Positions 10,992 to 19,263 of a stretch of DNA of 64,000 bases are shown one piece after another. Origin of the DNA: Tropicimonas sp. IMCC34011. GTDB lineage: Bacteria; Pseudomonadota; Alphaproteobacteria; Rhodobacterales; Rhodobacteraceae. Under the pieces are notes generated by a model that ran no database searches, was not told the DNA's origin, and was given only the letters and a program-made list of their open reading frames with translations. The stretch spans positions 62,001 through 126,000 of the forward strand of contig NZ_QMEJ01000004.1 in the NCBI RefSeq assembly GCF_003390865.1, given 5' to 3'. The translations under genes and the position numbers were made by a program. Every line of letters starts with the position of its first letter. The stretch's first letter is position 1.

Positions 10992-11007
10992 GGGGGGACG
11001 GCCCCCC
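10992..11007 (-). other. GC hairpin between smoK and mtlK
   Basis: Six G (10992-10997) pair with six C (11002-11007) around a 4-base loop in the 129-bp gap between transporter and enzyme genes. No T-run follows on the minus strand. It may separate expression of the two operon halves. Confidence 0.4.
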
Positions 11008-11024
11008 CGCGGCGCGGGCCGGGC

Positions 11025-12023
11025 TCACCGGATCGAAAGGCCGCTTTCGTCGAAGCGGTGGATGCGGGCGGGATCGGGGGTGAGGTAGACGGTGTCCCCG
11101 TGCCGCGCGTCGAAATCGCCGATGGTGCGGACGGTCATCTCGCCGAACTCCGTCTCCACCCGCAGGAACGTGTCCGACCCCAGGTGTTCGCCGAGGCCGA
11201 CGCGGCCGGTCCACTCACCGCTCTCCTTCGACGTCCGGAGATGTTCGGGACGGATGCCGATGGTGTGGGCGCCGTGCTTCGCGGCTTCGGGGCCGGTGAT
11301 GAAGTTCATCTTGGGCGAGCCGATGAAGCCCGCGACGAAGAGGTTGCGCGGATGGTTGTAGAGATCGAGCGGCGAGCCGACCTGCTCGATCACGCCGGCC
11401 TGCAGCACCACGATCTTGTCGGCCATCGTCATCGCCTCGACCTGATCGTGGGTGACGTAGATCATGGTCGTCGACAGCTGCTGATGCAGTTCGGAGATTT
11501 CGGCGCGCATGTTGACCCTGAGCGCCGCATCGAGGTTCGACAAGGGCTCGTCGAAGAGGAACGCGGCCGGCTCCCGCACGATGGCGCGGCCGATGGCGAC
11601 GCGCTGGCGCTGCCCGCCCGAGAGCTGGCCGGGACGCTTGTCGATATAGGGAGAGAGGTTGAGCACCTGCGCGGCGTTCTCAACCTTCCGGTTGATCTCC
11701 TCCTGCGGCAGCTTCGCCATCTTGAGCGGGAAGGCGATGTTCTTGCGCACGCTCATGTGCGGGTAGAGCGCGTAGGACTGGAACACCATGGCAAGGCCGC
11801 GCTTGGCCGGCGGCAGGTCCGTCGCGGGCTTGCCGTCGATGCGGATCTCCCCCGAGGTGACGTCCTCCAGCCCGGCGATCAGGCGCAGGAGCGTGGACTT
11901 GCCGCAGCCCGAGGGGCCGACGAAGACGACGAACTCGCCGTCCTCGATGGTGAGGTCCAGAGGCGGAATGACCTGTGCCTCGCCGAAGGACTTTGTGATC
12001 TGGTCGAGCGTGATGCGGCCCAT
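11025..12023 (-). CDS. smoK: polyol ABC transporter ATP-binding protein SmoK
   Basis: Energises the sugar-alcohol importer. The 332 residues have the MalK-type layout: Walker [10 protein letters not shown] at about residues 36-44, Q-loop [15 protein letters not shown], signature [14 protein letters not shown], Walker [14 protein letters not shown]-loop VTHDQ, and a C-terminal OB-fold regulatory domain with IGIRPEHL. A very good ribosome site (AAGGAGGG) precedes the ATG at 12023. It lies 14 bp after smoG in the same operon. Confidence 0.95.
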   Translation of the reverse strand: MGRITLDQITKSFGEAQVIPPLDLTIEDGEFVVFVGPSGCGKSTLLRLIAGLEDVTSGEIRIDGKPATDLPPAKRGLAMVFQSYALYPHMSVRKNIAFPLKMAKLPQEEINRKVENAAQVLNLSPYIDKRPGQLSGGQRQRVAIGRAIVREPAAFLFDEPLSNLDAALRVNMRAEISELHQQLSTTMIYVTHDQVEAMTMADKIVVLQAGVIEQVGSPLDLYNHPRNLFVAGFIGSPKMNFITGPEAAKHGAHTIGIRPEHLRTSKESGEWTGRVGLGEHLGSDTFLRVETEFGEMTVRTIGDFDARHGDTVYLTPDPARIHRFDESGLSIR

Positions 12024-12037
12024 TCAGGGAGCCCTCC

Positions 12038-12868
12038 TTATTTCACGGCGCCGAAGGTGAGACCGCGCACGAGCTGCTTCTGGCTGAACCAGCCGAGGAT
12101 CAGGATCGGCGCGATGGCCATCGTCGATGCGGCGCTGAGCTTGGCGTAGAACAGCCCCTCGGGGCTTGAATAGCTGGCGATGAACGCGGTCAGCGGCGCG
12201 GCCTTGGCCGCGGTGAGGTTCAGCGTCCAGAATGCCTCGTTCCATGCGAGGATGACGTTCAGGAGCATGGTGGACGCGATGCCGGGGATCGCCATCGGCG
12301 TCAGCACGTGGATGATCTCGTTGCGCAGTTGCGCCCCGTCCATCCGGGCGGCCTCGAGAATCTCGCCGGGGATCTCCTTGAAGTAGGTGTAGAGCATCCA
12401 GACGATGATCGGCAGGTTGATGAGCATCATCACGATGATGAGGCCGGTCCGCGTGTCGAGCAGGTTCATGTCCCGGAAGATCAGGTAGATCGGGATCAGG
12501 ACGCCCACCGGCGGCAGCATCTTCGTGGACAGCATCCACATCAGGATCCCGCGGGTCCGCGGGCTCGGCACGAAGGCCATGGCCCAGGCCGCCGGCACCG
12601 CGATGATCAGGCCGATGACCGTGGAGCCGACCGAGATCAGCACGGAGTTCCAGAAGTAGCGAAAGTAGTTCGACCGCTCCTGCACCACGACGTAGTTCTC
12701 GAGCGTCCAATTGAAGAACAGAAGGCTCGGCGGATCGGCGATCGCCTCCGCCTCGGTCTTGAAGGAGGTCAGGACCGTCCAGAGGACCGGGAAGAAAAGC
12801 GTGAGACCGACGAGCCACGCAAAAACGGTGACGGTGAGCTTGCGGGAGGTGCTGCTAGCGCGTGCCAT
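12038..12868 (-). CDS. smoG: polyol ABC transporter permease SmoG
   Basis: Inner-membrane permease of 276 residues with six predicted transmembrane segments. The cytoplasmic loop EAARMDGAQLRNEIIHVLTPMAIPG at about residues 170-195 is the EAA motif that contacts the ATPase. It is of the MalG type and closest in context to SmoG of the sorbitol/mannitol importer. The ribosome site GGAGGGG lies before the ATG at 12868, and the gap to smoF is 15 bp. Confidence 0.94.
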   Translation of the reverse strand: MARASSTSRKLTVTVFAWLVGLTLFFPVLWTVLTSFKTEAEAIADPPSLLFFNWTLENYVVVQERSNYFRYFWNSVLISVGSTVIGLIIAVPAAWAMAFVPSPRTRGILMWMLSTKMLPPVGVLIPIYLIFRDMNLLDTRTGLIIVMMLINLPIIVWMLYTYFKEIPGEILEAARMDGAQLRNEIIHVLTPMAIPGIASTMLLNVILAWNEAFWTLNLTAAKAAPLTAFIASYSSPEGLFYAKLSAASTMAIAPILILGWFSQKQLVRGLTFGAVK

Positions 12869-12883
12869 GTGGGATGCCCCTCC

Positions 12884-13756
12884 TCAGGCGTCGAGGTTCT
12901 TGCCGATCGCGCGCATCAGGAAGATCGCGACGATGTTGGCGAGGATGATGGCGACGACGCCGCCCGCGGCCCCCGTGCCGACGTCGAAGCGCAGGAGCGA
13001 TTCGGCGTAGACGAGGTAGGTGAGGTTCGTGGAGGCGTTCCCTGGCCCGCCATTCGTCGTCACGAGGATCTCGGCGAAGATGGACAGAAGGAAGATCGTC
13101 TCGATCAGCACCACGACGGTGCCCGCCCGCGCAAGGTGCGGCACGGTGATGTAGAAGAAGCGGGAGATCGCGCCCGCGCCGTCCATCTCGGAGGCTTCCA
13201 TCTGCTCGCTGTCGAGCGACTGGAGCGAGGTCAGCAGGATCAGCGTCGCGAAGGGCAGCCACGTCCAGCTCACCATCAGCGTGATGGACAGAAGCGGGAT
13301 CTCCGCCAGCCAGTCGATGGGCTGCATCCCGATCGCCTCCGCCATGAAGGCGAAGAGTCCGTTCACGGGGTTCATGAACATGTTCTTGAAAACGAGCGCC
13401 GAGACCGTCGGCATGACGAAGAAGGGCGCGATGGCGAGCACGCGCACGATGCCCTGCCCGAAGAAATCCTGGTTAAGCAGGAGCGCGAGGAGCGTCCCGC
13501 CGACGAGGGTTATGAAAAGCACCCCGCCGACCAGCAGCAGCGTATTGATGAGCGCGGTCGAAAAGGCGGGATCGGTCAGGAAGTAGCGGTAGTTCTCGAA
13601 GCCGGTCCACTCCTCCATGCCGGGCATGAGGAGGTTGTAGCGCAGGAACGAGAAATAGAGCGTCATCGCCAGCGGCACGATCATCCACAGAAGAAGGAAG
13701 ATGACGGCCGGCGAGATCATCGCGCGGGCGGCGGTTCTGGAATGGGCTGTCGCCAT
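12884..13756 (-). CDS. smoF: polyol ABC transporter permease SmoF
   Basis: Inner-membrane permease of 290 residues, MalF/UgpA-like, with six predicted transmembrane segments starting at about residue 13 (ISPAVIFLLLWMIVPLAMTL). The EAA-type loop is EASEMDGAGAISRFFYITVPHLARA. It pairs with SmoG to form the translocation pore. It is separated from smoE by 175 bp that hold stable hairpins, which may lower its expression relative to the binding protein. Confidence 0.94.
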   Translation of the reverse strand: MATAHSRTAARAMISPAVIFLLLWMIVPLAMTLYFSFLRYNLLMPGMEEWTGFENYRYFLTDPAFSTALINTLLLVGGVLFITLVGGTLLALLLNQDFFGQGIVRVLAIAPFFVMPTVSALVFKNMFMNPVNGLFAFMAEAIGMQPIDWLAEIPLLSITLMVSWTWLPFATLILLTSLQSLDSEQMEASEMDGAGAISRFFYITVPHLARAGTVVVLIETIFLLSIFAEILVTTNGGPGNASTNLTYLVYAESLLRFDVGTGAAGGVVAIILANIVAIFLMRAIGKNLDA

Positions 13757-13839
13757 GGCGGGCCTCGCGGGGGCGTGACGAAGGATCAGGGATGCGCGGA
13801 GGCGGACGTCTCAGGGTCCGCGCCTCGGGCGGATGGGCG

Positions 13840-13868
13840 GGGGGCGGATCCGGAAGAGGACCGCCCCC
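13840..13868 (-). other. stable intercistronic hairpin between smoE and smoF
   Basis: GGGGGCGG (13840-13847) pairs perfectly with CCGCCCCC (13861-13868) around a 13-base loop. More GC-rich dyads follow at 13881-13925. There is no T-run, so it is more likely an mRNA-stabilising or attenuating element after the binding-protein cistron than a full terminator. Confidence 0.5.
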
Positions 13869-13931
13869 GCGCCGTGTCTTGCGGGGTCCCCGCGCCCCCT
13901 TTTCAGGAGAGGACGCGGGGCGCGCTCGGGC

Positions 13932-15251
13932 TCAGTCCTGGTAGCCCGCCCGCTCCATTTCGCGGTTGGTGGAGGTCTGCGCGTTCTGCAGAGCCTGCTC
14001 GGCCGTCACCTGGCCCGCAAGCGCGGCGGAGAACTGCTGACCGACCGCCGTGCCGATGCCTTGGAATTCCGGGATCGCGACGAACTGTGCGCCGGTATAC
14101 GGGATCTCCTGAACCGAGGGCGCGCTGGTATCGACGGCGGACATCGAGTTCAGCGTCATCTCGGCGAAGGGCGCGGCCTCCTGGTACTCGGGGTTCTCGT
14201 AGAGAGACGTCCGGGTGCCCGGAGGTGCGGCGCGCCAGCCCTCTTCCTCGGCGACGAGCTGGGTGTAGCCCTGCGACGTGGCCCAGGCGACGAACTCCTT
14301 GGCGGCCTCGGGCGCATCAGAGGAGGCCGGAACCGCCAGCGACCATGCCCAGAGCCAGTTGCCCCGGTTGTCCATGCCGTCCTTGTTCGGGAACTGCGCG
14401 AAGCCGACGCTGTCCGCCACAGTGCTGTCATCGGGATCGGTGACGAAGCCTGCGGCGACGGTGGCGTCGATCCACATGCCGCACTTGCCCTGCTGGAACA
14501 GCGAGAGGTTCTCGTTGAAGCCGTTGGAGGACGCGCCCGGCGGGCCGTACTCGTTCATCATCATCAGGTAATCGTTGACGGCGGAGGTCCATTCCTCGCT
14601 GTCGAACTGGGCCTGCCAATCGGTATCGAACCAGCGCGCGCCGTAGCTGTTGGCCATGGCGGTGATGAAGGCCATGTTCTCGCCCCAGCCGGGCTTGCCG
14701 CGCAGGCAGATGCCGTAGATCCCGGCGTCCTGATCGGTCATCGCCTCGGCGGCGGTCATGATGTCGTCCCAGGTCGGCTGATCGGGGATCTCGACGCCGG
14801 CCTCTTCGGCCAGGTCGGTGCGGTACATCACCATTGCCGATTCGCCGTAGAACGGTGCGGCGTAGAGCGTGTCGTCCACCGACAGTGCGGTGCGCACGGA
14901 GGGCAGCAGGTCGTCCACGTCGTAGTCTTCAGGCAGGTCGTCGAGAGCCAGGAGCCAGTCCTGGTTTGCCCAGATCGGAACCTCGTAGGTGCCGATGGTC
15001 ATGACGTCGAACTGCCCGCCATTCGTGGCAATGTCCTGCGTGACGCGCTGGCGCAGGACGTTCTCCTCGAGCGTCACCCATTCGAGTTCGATGTCGGGAT
15101 GATCTGCGGTGAAATCCTCGGTCAGACCCTGCATGCGGATCATGTCGCCGTTGTTCACCGTGGCGATGGTGAGCGTTGTCTGCGCAGCGGCTGCGGACGA
15201 CAGGGCGCCGACGGCGCAGGCTCCGAGAAGGGTACAGGTCAAGCGTGTCAT
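13932..15251 (-). CDS. smoE: periplasmic polyol-binding protein SmoE
   Basis: Solute-binding protein of 439 residues of the extracellular-solute-binding family 1. A signal peptide covers about residues 1-23 (hydrophobic core LLGACAVGALSSAAAA, then Q). The mature start TTLTIATVNNGDMIRMQGLTEDF and the VTQDIATNGGQFDVMTIGTYEVP region are typical of sorbitol/mannitol-binding SmoE proteins. It is the first structural gene of the operon, with a likely promoter and a palindrome in the 266-bp gap upstream. Confidence 0.94.
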   Translation of the reverse strand: MTRLTCTLLGACAVGALSSAAAAQTTLTIATVNNGDMIRMQGLTEDFTADHPDIELEWVTLEENVLRQRVTQDIATNGGQFDVMTIGTYEVPIWANQDWLLALDDLPEDYDVDDLLPSVRTALSVDDTLYAAPFYGESAMVMYRTDLAEEAGVEIPDQPTWDDIMTAAEAMTDQDAGIYGICLRGKPGWGENMAFITAMANSYGARWFDTDWQAQFDSEEWTSAVNDYLMMMNEYGPPGASSNGFNENLSLFQQGKCGMWIDATVAAGFVTDPDDSTVADSVGFAQFPNKDGMDNRGNWLWAWSLAVPASSDAPEAAKEFVAWATSQGYTQLVAEEEGWRAAPPGTRTSLYENPEYQEAAPFAEMTLNSMSAVDTSAPSVQEIPYTGAQFVAIPEFQGIGTAVGQQFSAALAGQVTAEQALQNAQTSTNREMERAGYQD

Positions 15252-15334
15252 AGGGCTCCTCCCTCATATGGGCTTGGCGATTCTGGTGGCAGATCGACTT
15301 CTCCCGGTCGAACATTTGCCACCCCTCTGGGCAT

Positions 15335-15363
15335 TTACTCGCACTCTACGCAAAGACGGTCAA
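15335..15363 (-). promoter_or_regulatory. candidate smoE promoter
   Basis: On the minus strand a TTGACC -35 element (15363-15358) is followed after exactly 17 bp by GAGTAA (15340-15335). The -35 match is good and the -10 match is poor, which fits a promoter that needs an activator. The start site would lie about 75-80 bp before the smoE ATG. Confidence 0.4.
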
Positions 15364-15376
15364 TACCCCAGCGCAA

Positions 15377-15391
15377 TTCTGCATTGCAGAA
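15377..15391. promoter_or_regulatory. perfect inverted repeat upstream of smoE, candidate SmoC operator
   Basis: TTCTGC-ATT-GCAGAA is a perfect 6-3-6 dyad lying 13 bp upstream of the candidate -35 element of smoE. The position suits an activator site; assignment to SmoC is inference. Confidence 0.4.
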
Positions 15392-15517
15392 AACGCATGG
15401 CGTGACGTGGCAGCGGATGTGCGGCCCTTGTTTGCCGGCTTGGGCGCGTGAATCACCGGGGCCCCGGCGCGGATCATCGCCGCCCGGGGGGAGGAGGTCG
15501 GGGACCGTCCGGGCCGC

Positions 15518-16480
15518 TCAGCCGAGCAAGGCCGTCGCGGTCGCCTCGTCCGTGATGAGGCCGGTGATCAGCCCGCCGCGAATCGCACCGGCGATGGCCG
15601 GGAGCTTGGCGGTGCCGGTGGCCGCGGCGATCACGCTGCGGCCGTTCGCAAGCTCCGAAAGCGGCATGGAGGTCACCCTCCGTGCGGCGCGGGCGCCGAT
15701 CTCGGCGCCTTGCGAATCATAGGTCCGGCCGAGGATCTCCCCCACCGCACCGGCCGCCCTGAGCGCGTCCAGATCCTGCCGGGAGAGAAAACCGTCCAGC
15801 ACCAGCGGCGCGACTTCCGATACGCCCCCGATGCCGACAAAGGCGACCTCGGCCGCCCCCGCCAGATCCATGGTCCTGCGGATCGCCTTCTGACCGACGA
15901 TCATCTCCCGCTCTTCGGGAGAGGAGGCGATGACCGGCATCGGCAAGGGGTAAGTCGGCGCGTCCACCCGGTCCGACAGCGAGAAGAGCACGTTGTAATA
16001 GGCCGTCGAGCCATCGATGGAGATGTTGCCGGTCAGCGAGACGATCTTGTGCTGTGCGCAGGCAAGACGCGGCATCTGCTCCACGGCCGCGCGCAGGGTC
16101 CGCCCGGTGCCGAAGCCCGCGACGAGCGGCTCCTCCCGCTCCAGCCATTCCTCGATGCAGGCCGACGTGGCGCTGGCGACGGCGGCCAGCGGACCGCCCT
16201 CCCCCGGCAGGGTCGGCACGACCTCCGCCATCGTAAGCCCGAGCTCGGACTTCAGCCGCTCGGCCAGGGAGAGGCAGGCGGCGATCGGATGGTCGATCCG
16301 GACCTTCACCATGCCCGCCGCCATCGCCTGACTGACGAGACGCTGGGCCGATTGCCGGGAGACGCCGAGAACGCTCGCGATCTCGTCCTGCGTCTTGCCG
16401 GAGATATAGTAGAGCCAGGCTGCACGGGCCGCATCGTCCAGTCGCCGCGCGCTCCTGCCCGTTCTCTCGTCCTTCGCCAT
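15518..16480 (-). CDS. smoC: SorC/DeoR-type transcriptional regulator (SmoC-like)
   Basis: A 320-residue regulator with an N-terminal helix-turn-helix (GKTQDEIASVLGVSRQSAQRLVSQA, about residues 29-53) and a C-terminal sugar-phosphate-sensing domain of the SorC family (VGIGGVSEVAPLVLDGFLS and the VIAAATGTAKLPAIAGAIRGGLITGLITDE tail). It lies directly upstream of smoE on the same strand with a 266-bp gap. Control of the smo operon, probably by a phosphorylated pathway intermediate, is inferred from family and position. Confidence 0.91.
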   Translation of the reverse strand: MAKDERTGRSARRLDDAARAAWLYYISGKTQDEIASVLGVSRQSAQRLVSQAMAAGMVKVRIDHPIAACLSLAERLKSELGLTMAEVVPTLPGEGGPLAAVASATSACIEEWLEREEPLVAGFGTGRTLRAAVEQMPRLACAQHKIVSLTGNISIDGSTAYYNVLFSLSDRVDAPTYPLPMPVIASSPEEREMIVGQKAIRRTMDLAGAAEVAFVGIGGVSEVAPLVLDGFLSRQDLDALRAAGAVGEILGRTYDSQGAEIGARAARRVTSMPLSELANGRSVIAAATGTAKLPAIAGAIRGGLITGLITDEATATALLG

Positions 16481-16576
16481 CAGCCTGCCTTGTCCTCGCG
16501 GGAGGAGCGCAGGATTGCACGACCCGGCCCCTCAGCGCCAGTCGAAGGGCGGAACGGGGCGAAGGAGCCGCGCTCC

Positions 16577-17176
16577 TCACCAGCCTCCGCTTGCCCTGAT
16601 CGCCGTCGAGGAGGCCGGGGACAGCGGCATGTTGACGAAGCACCAGGCGGGCGCCTCCGCCCGTGCGAGCGCAAGGGACTGCGCGGCGGGTATCCGCGCG
16701 GAGGGGTAGGCCCGCGCCGCGGGGGAGGTCAGCGCGGAGAGGCGCGATCCGGGGCGGGCAAGGATGCCCATGGGCACGCTTTCCATGATCCCTCTCCAGT
16801 CGTCCCAGCGATGAAACTGCGCAAGGTTGTCCGCCCCCATCAGCCAGACGAAGCGCTGCCGGGGGTAGAGCCGCCCCAGGGCCGCGAGCGTCGCGGCGGT
16901 GAAGCGCGTTCCGGTCCGCGCCTCGATATCCGTCACGTCGACGCGCGGGTGCCGGACGAGATTGCGCGCTGCACGGAGACGCCGCTCCATCGGGGCGGGA
17001 CCGTTTTCCTTCAACGGGTTGCCGGGGCTCACCATCCACCAGATGCGCGCGAGGCCGAACGCCGCCAGGGCCGCCTCCGTCAGGGCCACGTGGCCTGCGT
17101 GGGGCGGATCGAAGGAGCCGCCCAGAAGGCCGATGGCTCCGCGCGGCGCGCCCGGAGGGAGGTCGTATCGCATCAT
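16577..17176 (-). CDS. nadD: nicotinate-nucleotide adenylyltransferase NadD
   Basis: Transfers AMP from ATP to nicotinate mononucleotide in NAD synthesis. The product is 199 residues. The nucleotidyltransferase motif [19 protein letters not shown] lies at about residues 18-36, with [10 protein letters not shown] and [13 protein letters not shown] following; the C terminus carries [12 protein letters not shown], a variant of the ISSTxxR motif. The double ATG at 17176/17173 gives the start. It is divergent from ettA. In many alphaproteobacteria nadD is followed by rsfS and rlmH; here those lie 21 kb away. Confidence 0.93.
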   Translation of the reverse strand: MMRYDLPPGAPRGAIGLLGGSFDPPHAGHVALTEAALAAFGLARIWWMVSPGNPLKENGPAPMERRLRAARNLVRHPRVDVTDIEARTGTRFTAATLAALGRLYPRQRFVWLMGADNLAQFHRWDDWRGIMESVPMGILARPGSRLSALTSPAARAYPSARIPAAQSLALARAEAPAWCFVNMPLSPASSTAIRASGGW

Positions 17177-17227
17177 GTCTTCCCGTCTGTGCGCGCAGGT
17201 CCTTGCCCCCTGCCGTGCCTCTGCCCG

Positions 17228-17256
17228 TTGAACAAGGGGCCATGGCGCCGTAACTA
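17228..17256 (+). promoter_or_regulatory. weak candidate promoter for ettA
   Basis: TTGAAC (17228-17233) and TAACTA (17251-17256) are separated by 17 bp and lie about 30 bp before the ettA ATG. Two GGCGCC palindromes (17245-17250 and 17258-17263) flank the -10 element. Confidence 0.3.
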
Positions 17257-17285
17257 GGGCGCCAAACCAGTCAGCGAGCGAGCAC

Positions 17286-18941
17286 ATGGCAACCTACCAG
17301 TACGTCTACCACATGGACGGCGTCTCCAAGACCTATCCGGGCGGCAAGAAGTGCTTCGAGAACATCCGCCTCAACTTCCTGCCGGGCGTGAAGATCGGTG
17401 TGGTCGGCGCCAACGGCTCGGGCAAGTCCACCCTGATGCGCATCATGGCGGGGCAGGACAAGGACTTCTCCGGTGAGGCCTGGGTCGCCGAGGGCGCGCG
17501 CGTCGGCTACCTGCCGCAGGAGCCGCAGCTCGACGAAAGCCTGACCGTGCGCGAGAACGTCATGCTCGGCGTGAAGGAAAAGCAGGACATCCTCGAGCGC
17601 TACAACGAGCTGGCGATGAACTACTCGGACGAGACCGCCGAGGAGATGTCCGCCCTTCAGGACACCATCGACAGCCAGAACCTGTGGGATCTCGACAGCC
17701 GGATCGACATCGCGATGGAAGCGCTCCGCTGTCCGCCGGACGATGCGATGCCGGCGAACCTCTCGGGCGGCGAGCTGCGCCGCGTCGCGCTCTGCCAGCT
17801 CCTGCTCGAAGCGCCCGAAATGCTGCTTCTCGACGAGCCGACCAACCACCTCGACGCCGAGACCATCGCCTGGCTCCAGCAGCACCTGATCGACTACAAG
17901 GGCACGATCCTGATCGTCACCCACGACCGGTATTTCCTCGACGAGATCACCGGCTGGATCCTCGAGATCGATCGCGGCCGCGGCATTCCCTACGAGGGCA
18001 ACTACTCCGCGTGGCTCGACCAGAAGGCCAAGCGGCTGGCGCAGGAGGCCCGCGAGGACAAGGCCCGGCAGAAGTCCCTCGACCGTGAGCTCGAGTGGAT
18101 CCGGGCGGGCGCGAAGGCGCGGCAGGCCAAGTCCAAGGCCCGGATCAACGCATACGAGCAGATGGCGGGCCAGTCCGAGCGGGAGCGCGTCGGCAAGGCG
18201 CAGATCATCATCCCGAACGGCGAGCGTCTCGGCTCCAAGGTCATCGAGGTGGACAACCTCAAGAAGTCCTACGGCGACCGCGTCCTGATCAACGATCTCT
18301 CCTTCTCGCTGCCGCCGGGCGGCATCGTCGGCGTGATCGGTCCCAACGGTGCCGGCAAATCCACCCTCTTCCGCATGCTCACCGGCCAGGAGGAGCCTGA
18401 TTCGGGCGAGCTGTCCTACGGACCGACGGTGGACCTCTCCTATGTCGACCAGTCCCGCGACGCGCTCGATCCCGAGAAGACGGTCTGGGAGGAAGTCTCC
18501 GGCGGCGCCGAGATCATCGAACTCGGCGAGGCCCAGATGAACTCCCGCGCCTATTGCGGCGCCTTCAATTTCCGCGGGCCGGACCAGCAGAAGCCCGTCG
18601 GCCTCCTGTCGGGCGGTGAGCGCAACCGCGTGCACATGGCCAAGCTGCTGCGCGCCGGCGGCAACGTGCTGCTCCTCGACGAACCGACCAACGACCTCGA
18701 CGTGGAGACGCTGCGGGCGCTGGAGAATGCGCTTGAGGACTTCGCGGGCTGCGCCGTGATCATCTCCCACGACCGCTTCTTCCTCGACCGCCTCTGCACG
18801 CACATGCTCGCCTTCGAAGGCGACGGGCACGTCGAGTGGTTCGAGGGCAACTTCGCGGCCTACGAGGAGGACAAGGTCCGCCGTCTCGGCGACGAGGCCT
18901 TCCAGCCGAGCCGCTCGAAGCACAAGAAGTTCACCCGCTGA
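17286..18941 (+). CDS. ettA: energy-dependent translational throttle protein EttA (ABC-F)
   Basis: A cytoplasmic ABC-F ATPase of 551 residues that acts on the ribosome and tunes early elongation to the ATP/ADP ratio. It has two ABC domains and no membrane segments: Walker [10 protein letters not shown] (residues 41-49) and GPNGAGKST (about 352-360), signatures LSGGELRR and LSGGERNR, and Walker [14 protein letters not shown] and [13 protein letters not shown]. The [12 protein letters not shown] linker and the C-terminal SKHKKFTR agree with the EttA subgroup. It is divergent from nadD and ends at a strong terminator. Confidence 0.95.
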   Translation: MATYQYVYHMDGVSKTYPGGKKCFENIRLNFLPGVKIGVVGANGSGKSTLMRIMAGQDKDFSGEAWVAEGARVGYLPQEPQLDESLTVRENVMLGVKEKQDILERYNELAMNYSDETAEEMSALQDTIDSQNLWDLDSRIDIAMEALRCPPDDAMPANLSGGELRRVALCQLLLEAPEMLLLDEPTNHLDAETIAWLQQHLIDYKGTILIVTHDRYFLDEITGWILEIDRGRGIPYEGNYSAWLDQKAKRLAQEAREDKARQKSLDRELEWIRAGAKARQAKSKARINAYEQMAGQSERERVGKAQIIIPNGERLGSKVIEVDNLKKSYGDRVLINDLSFSLPPGGIVGVIGPNGAGKSTLFRMLTGQEEPDSGELSYGPTVDLSYVDQSRDALDPEKTVWEEVSGGAEIIELGEAQMNSRAYCGAFNFRGPDQQKPVGLLSGGERNRVHMAKLLRAGGNVLLLDEPTNDLDVETLRALENALEDFAGCAVIISHDRFFLDRLCTHMLAFEGDGHVEWFEGNFAAYEEDKVRRLGDEAFQPSRSKHKKFTR

Positions 18942-18981
18942 GCCGAAGGCGCCCGGAGAGACACGGGCCCGCAGAAGATCG

Positions 18982-19013
18982 AAAAGGGCGCCCGCCAGTC
19001 GGGCGCCCTTTTT
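18982..19013 (+). terminator. rho-independent terminator of ettA
   Basis: GGGCGCCCG (18986-18994) pairs with CGGGCGCCC (19000-19008) around a 5-base loop and is followed by TTTTT. The preceding AAAA extends the stem, so the signal may work in both directions. Confidence 0.9.
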
Positions 19014-19263
19014 CCTTTGCGCGCCGTCCAATGACGCGGCCAGCTCCGGAGCCGGGACCGGAGAAATGGCGGCCGAATACACCTGCGACCTGCTCCCTGT
19101 CATGCCCCCACCCGCGGGACAGCGGGCGGGCCCCTCGCAACACCGGTCTTCGCAGCGCGATCGTCCGCTCTCTCGCTTCCGACCCCGGTCTCCGCCCTTC
19201 TTGACCGATGCGCCCCGGAGCGGTCAGGGTGGCATCGTTCATTCCAGGACGGACCTTATTTCG
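19014..19263. other. gap between ettA terminator and cysteine-cluster gene
   Basis: With the terminator, the gene-free stretch after ettA is 322 bp. An in-frame leader extends the next gene back to 19066, but its predicted residues are low-complexity and unlike the body of the protein. I see no RNA gene or clear promoter here. Confidence 0.4.

Noticed and set aside
12308-14443. Plus-strand open frame across smoF, smoG and part of smoE
   Set aside because: It is antisense to three overlapping-operon genes with clear motifs, and its charged low-complexity product is typical of shadow frames.
17271-19103. Minus-strand open frame opposite ettA
   Set aside because: It is antisense to a complete ABC-F gene with all motifs; the predicted product has no recognisable domain.
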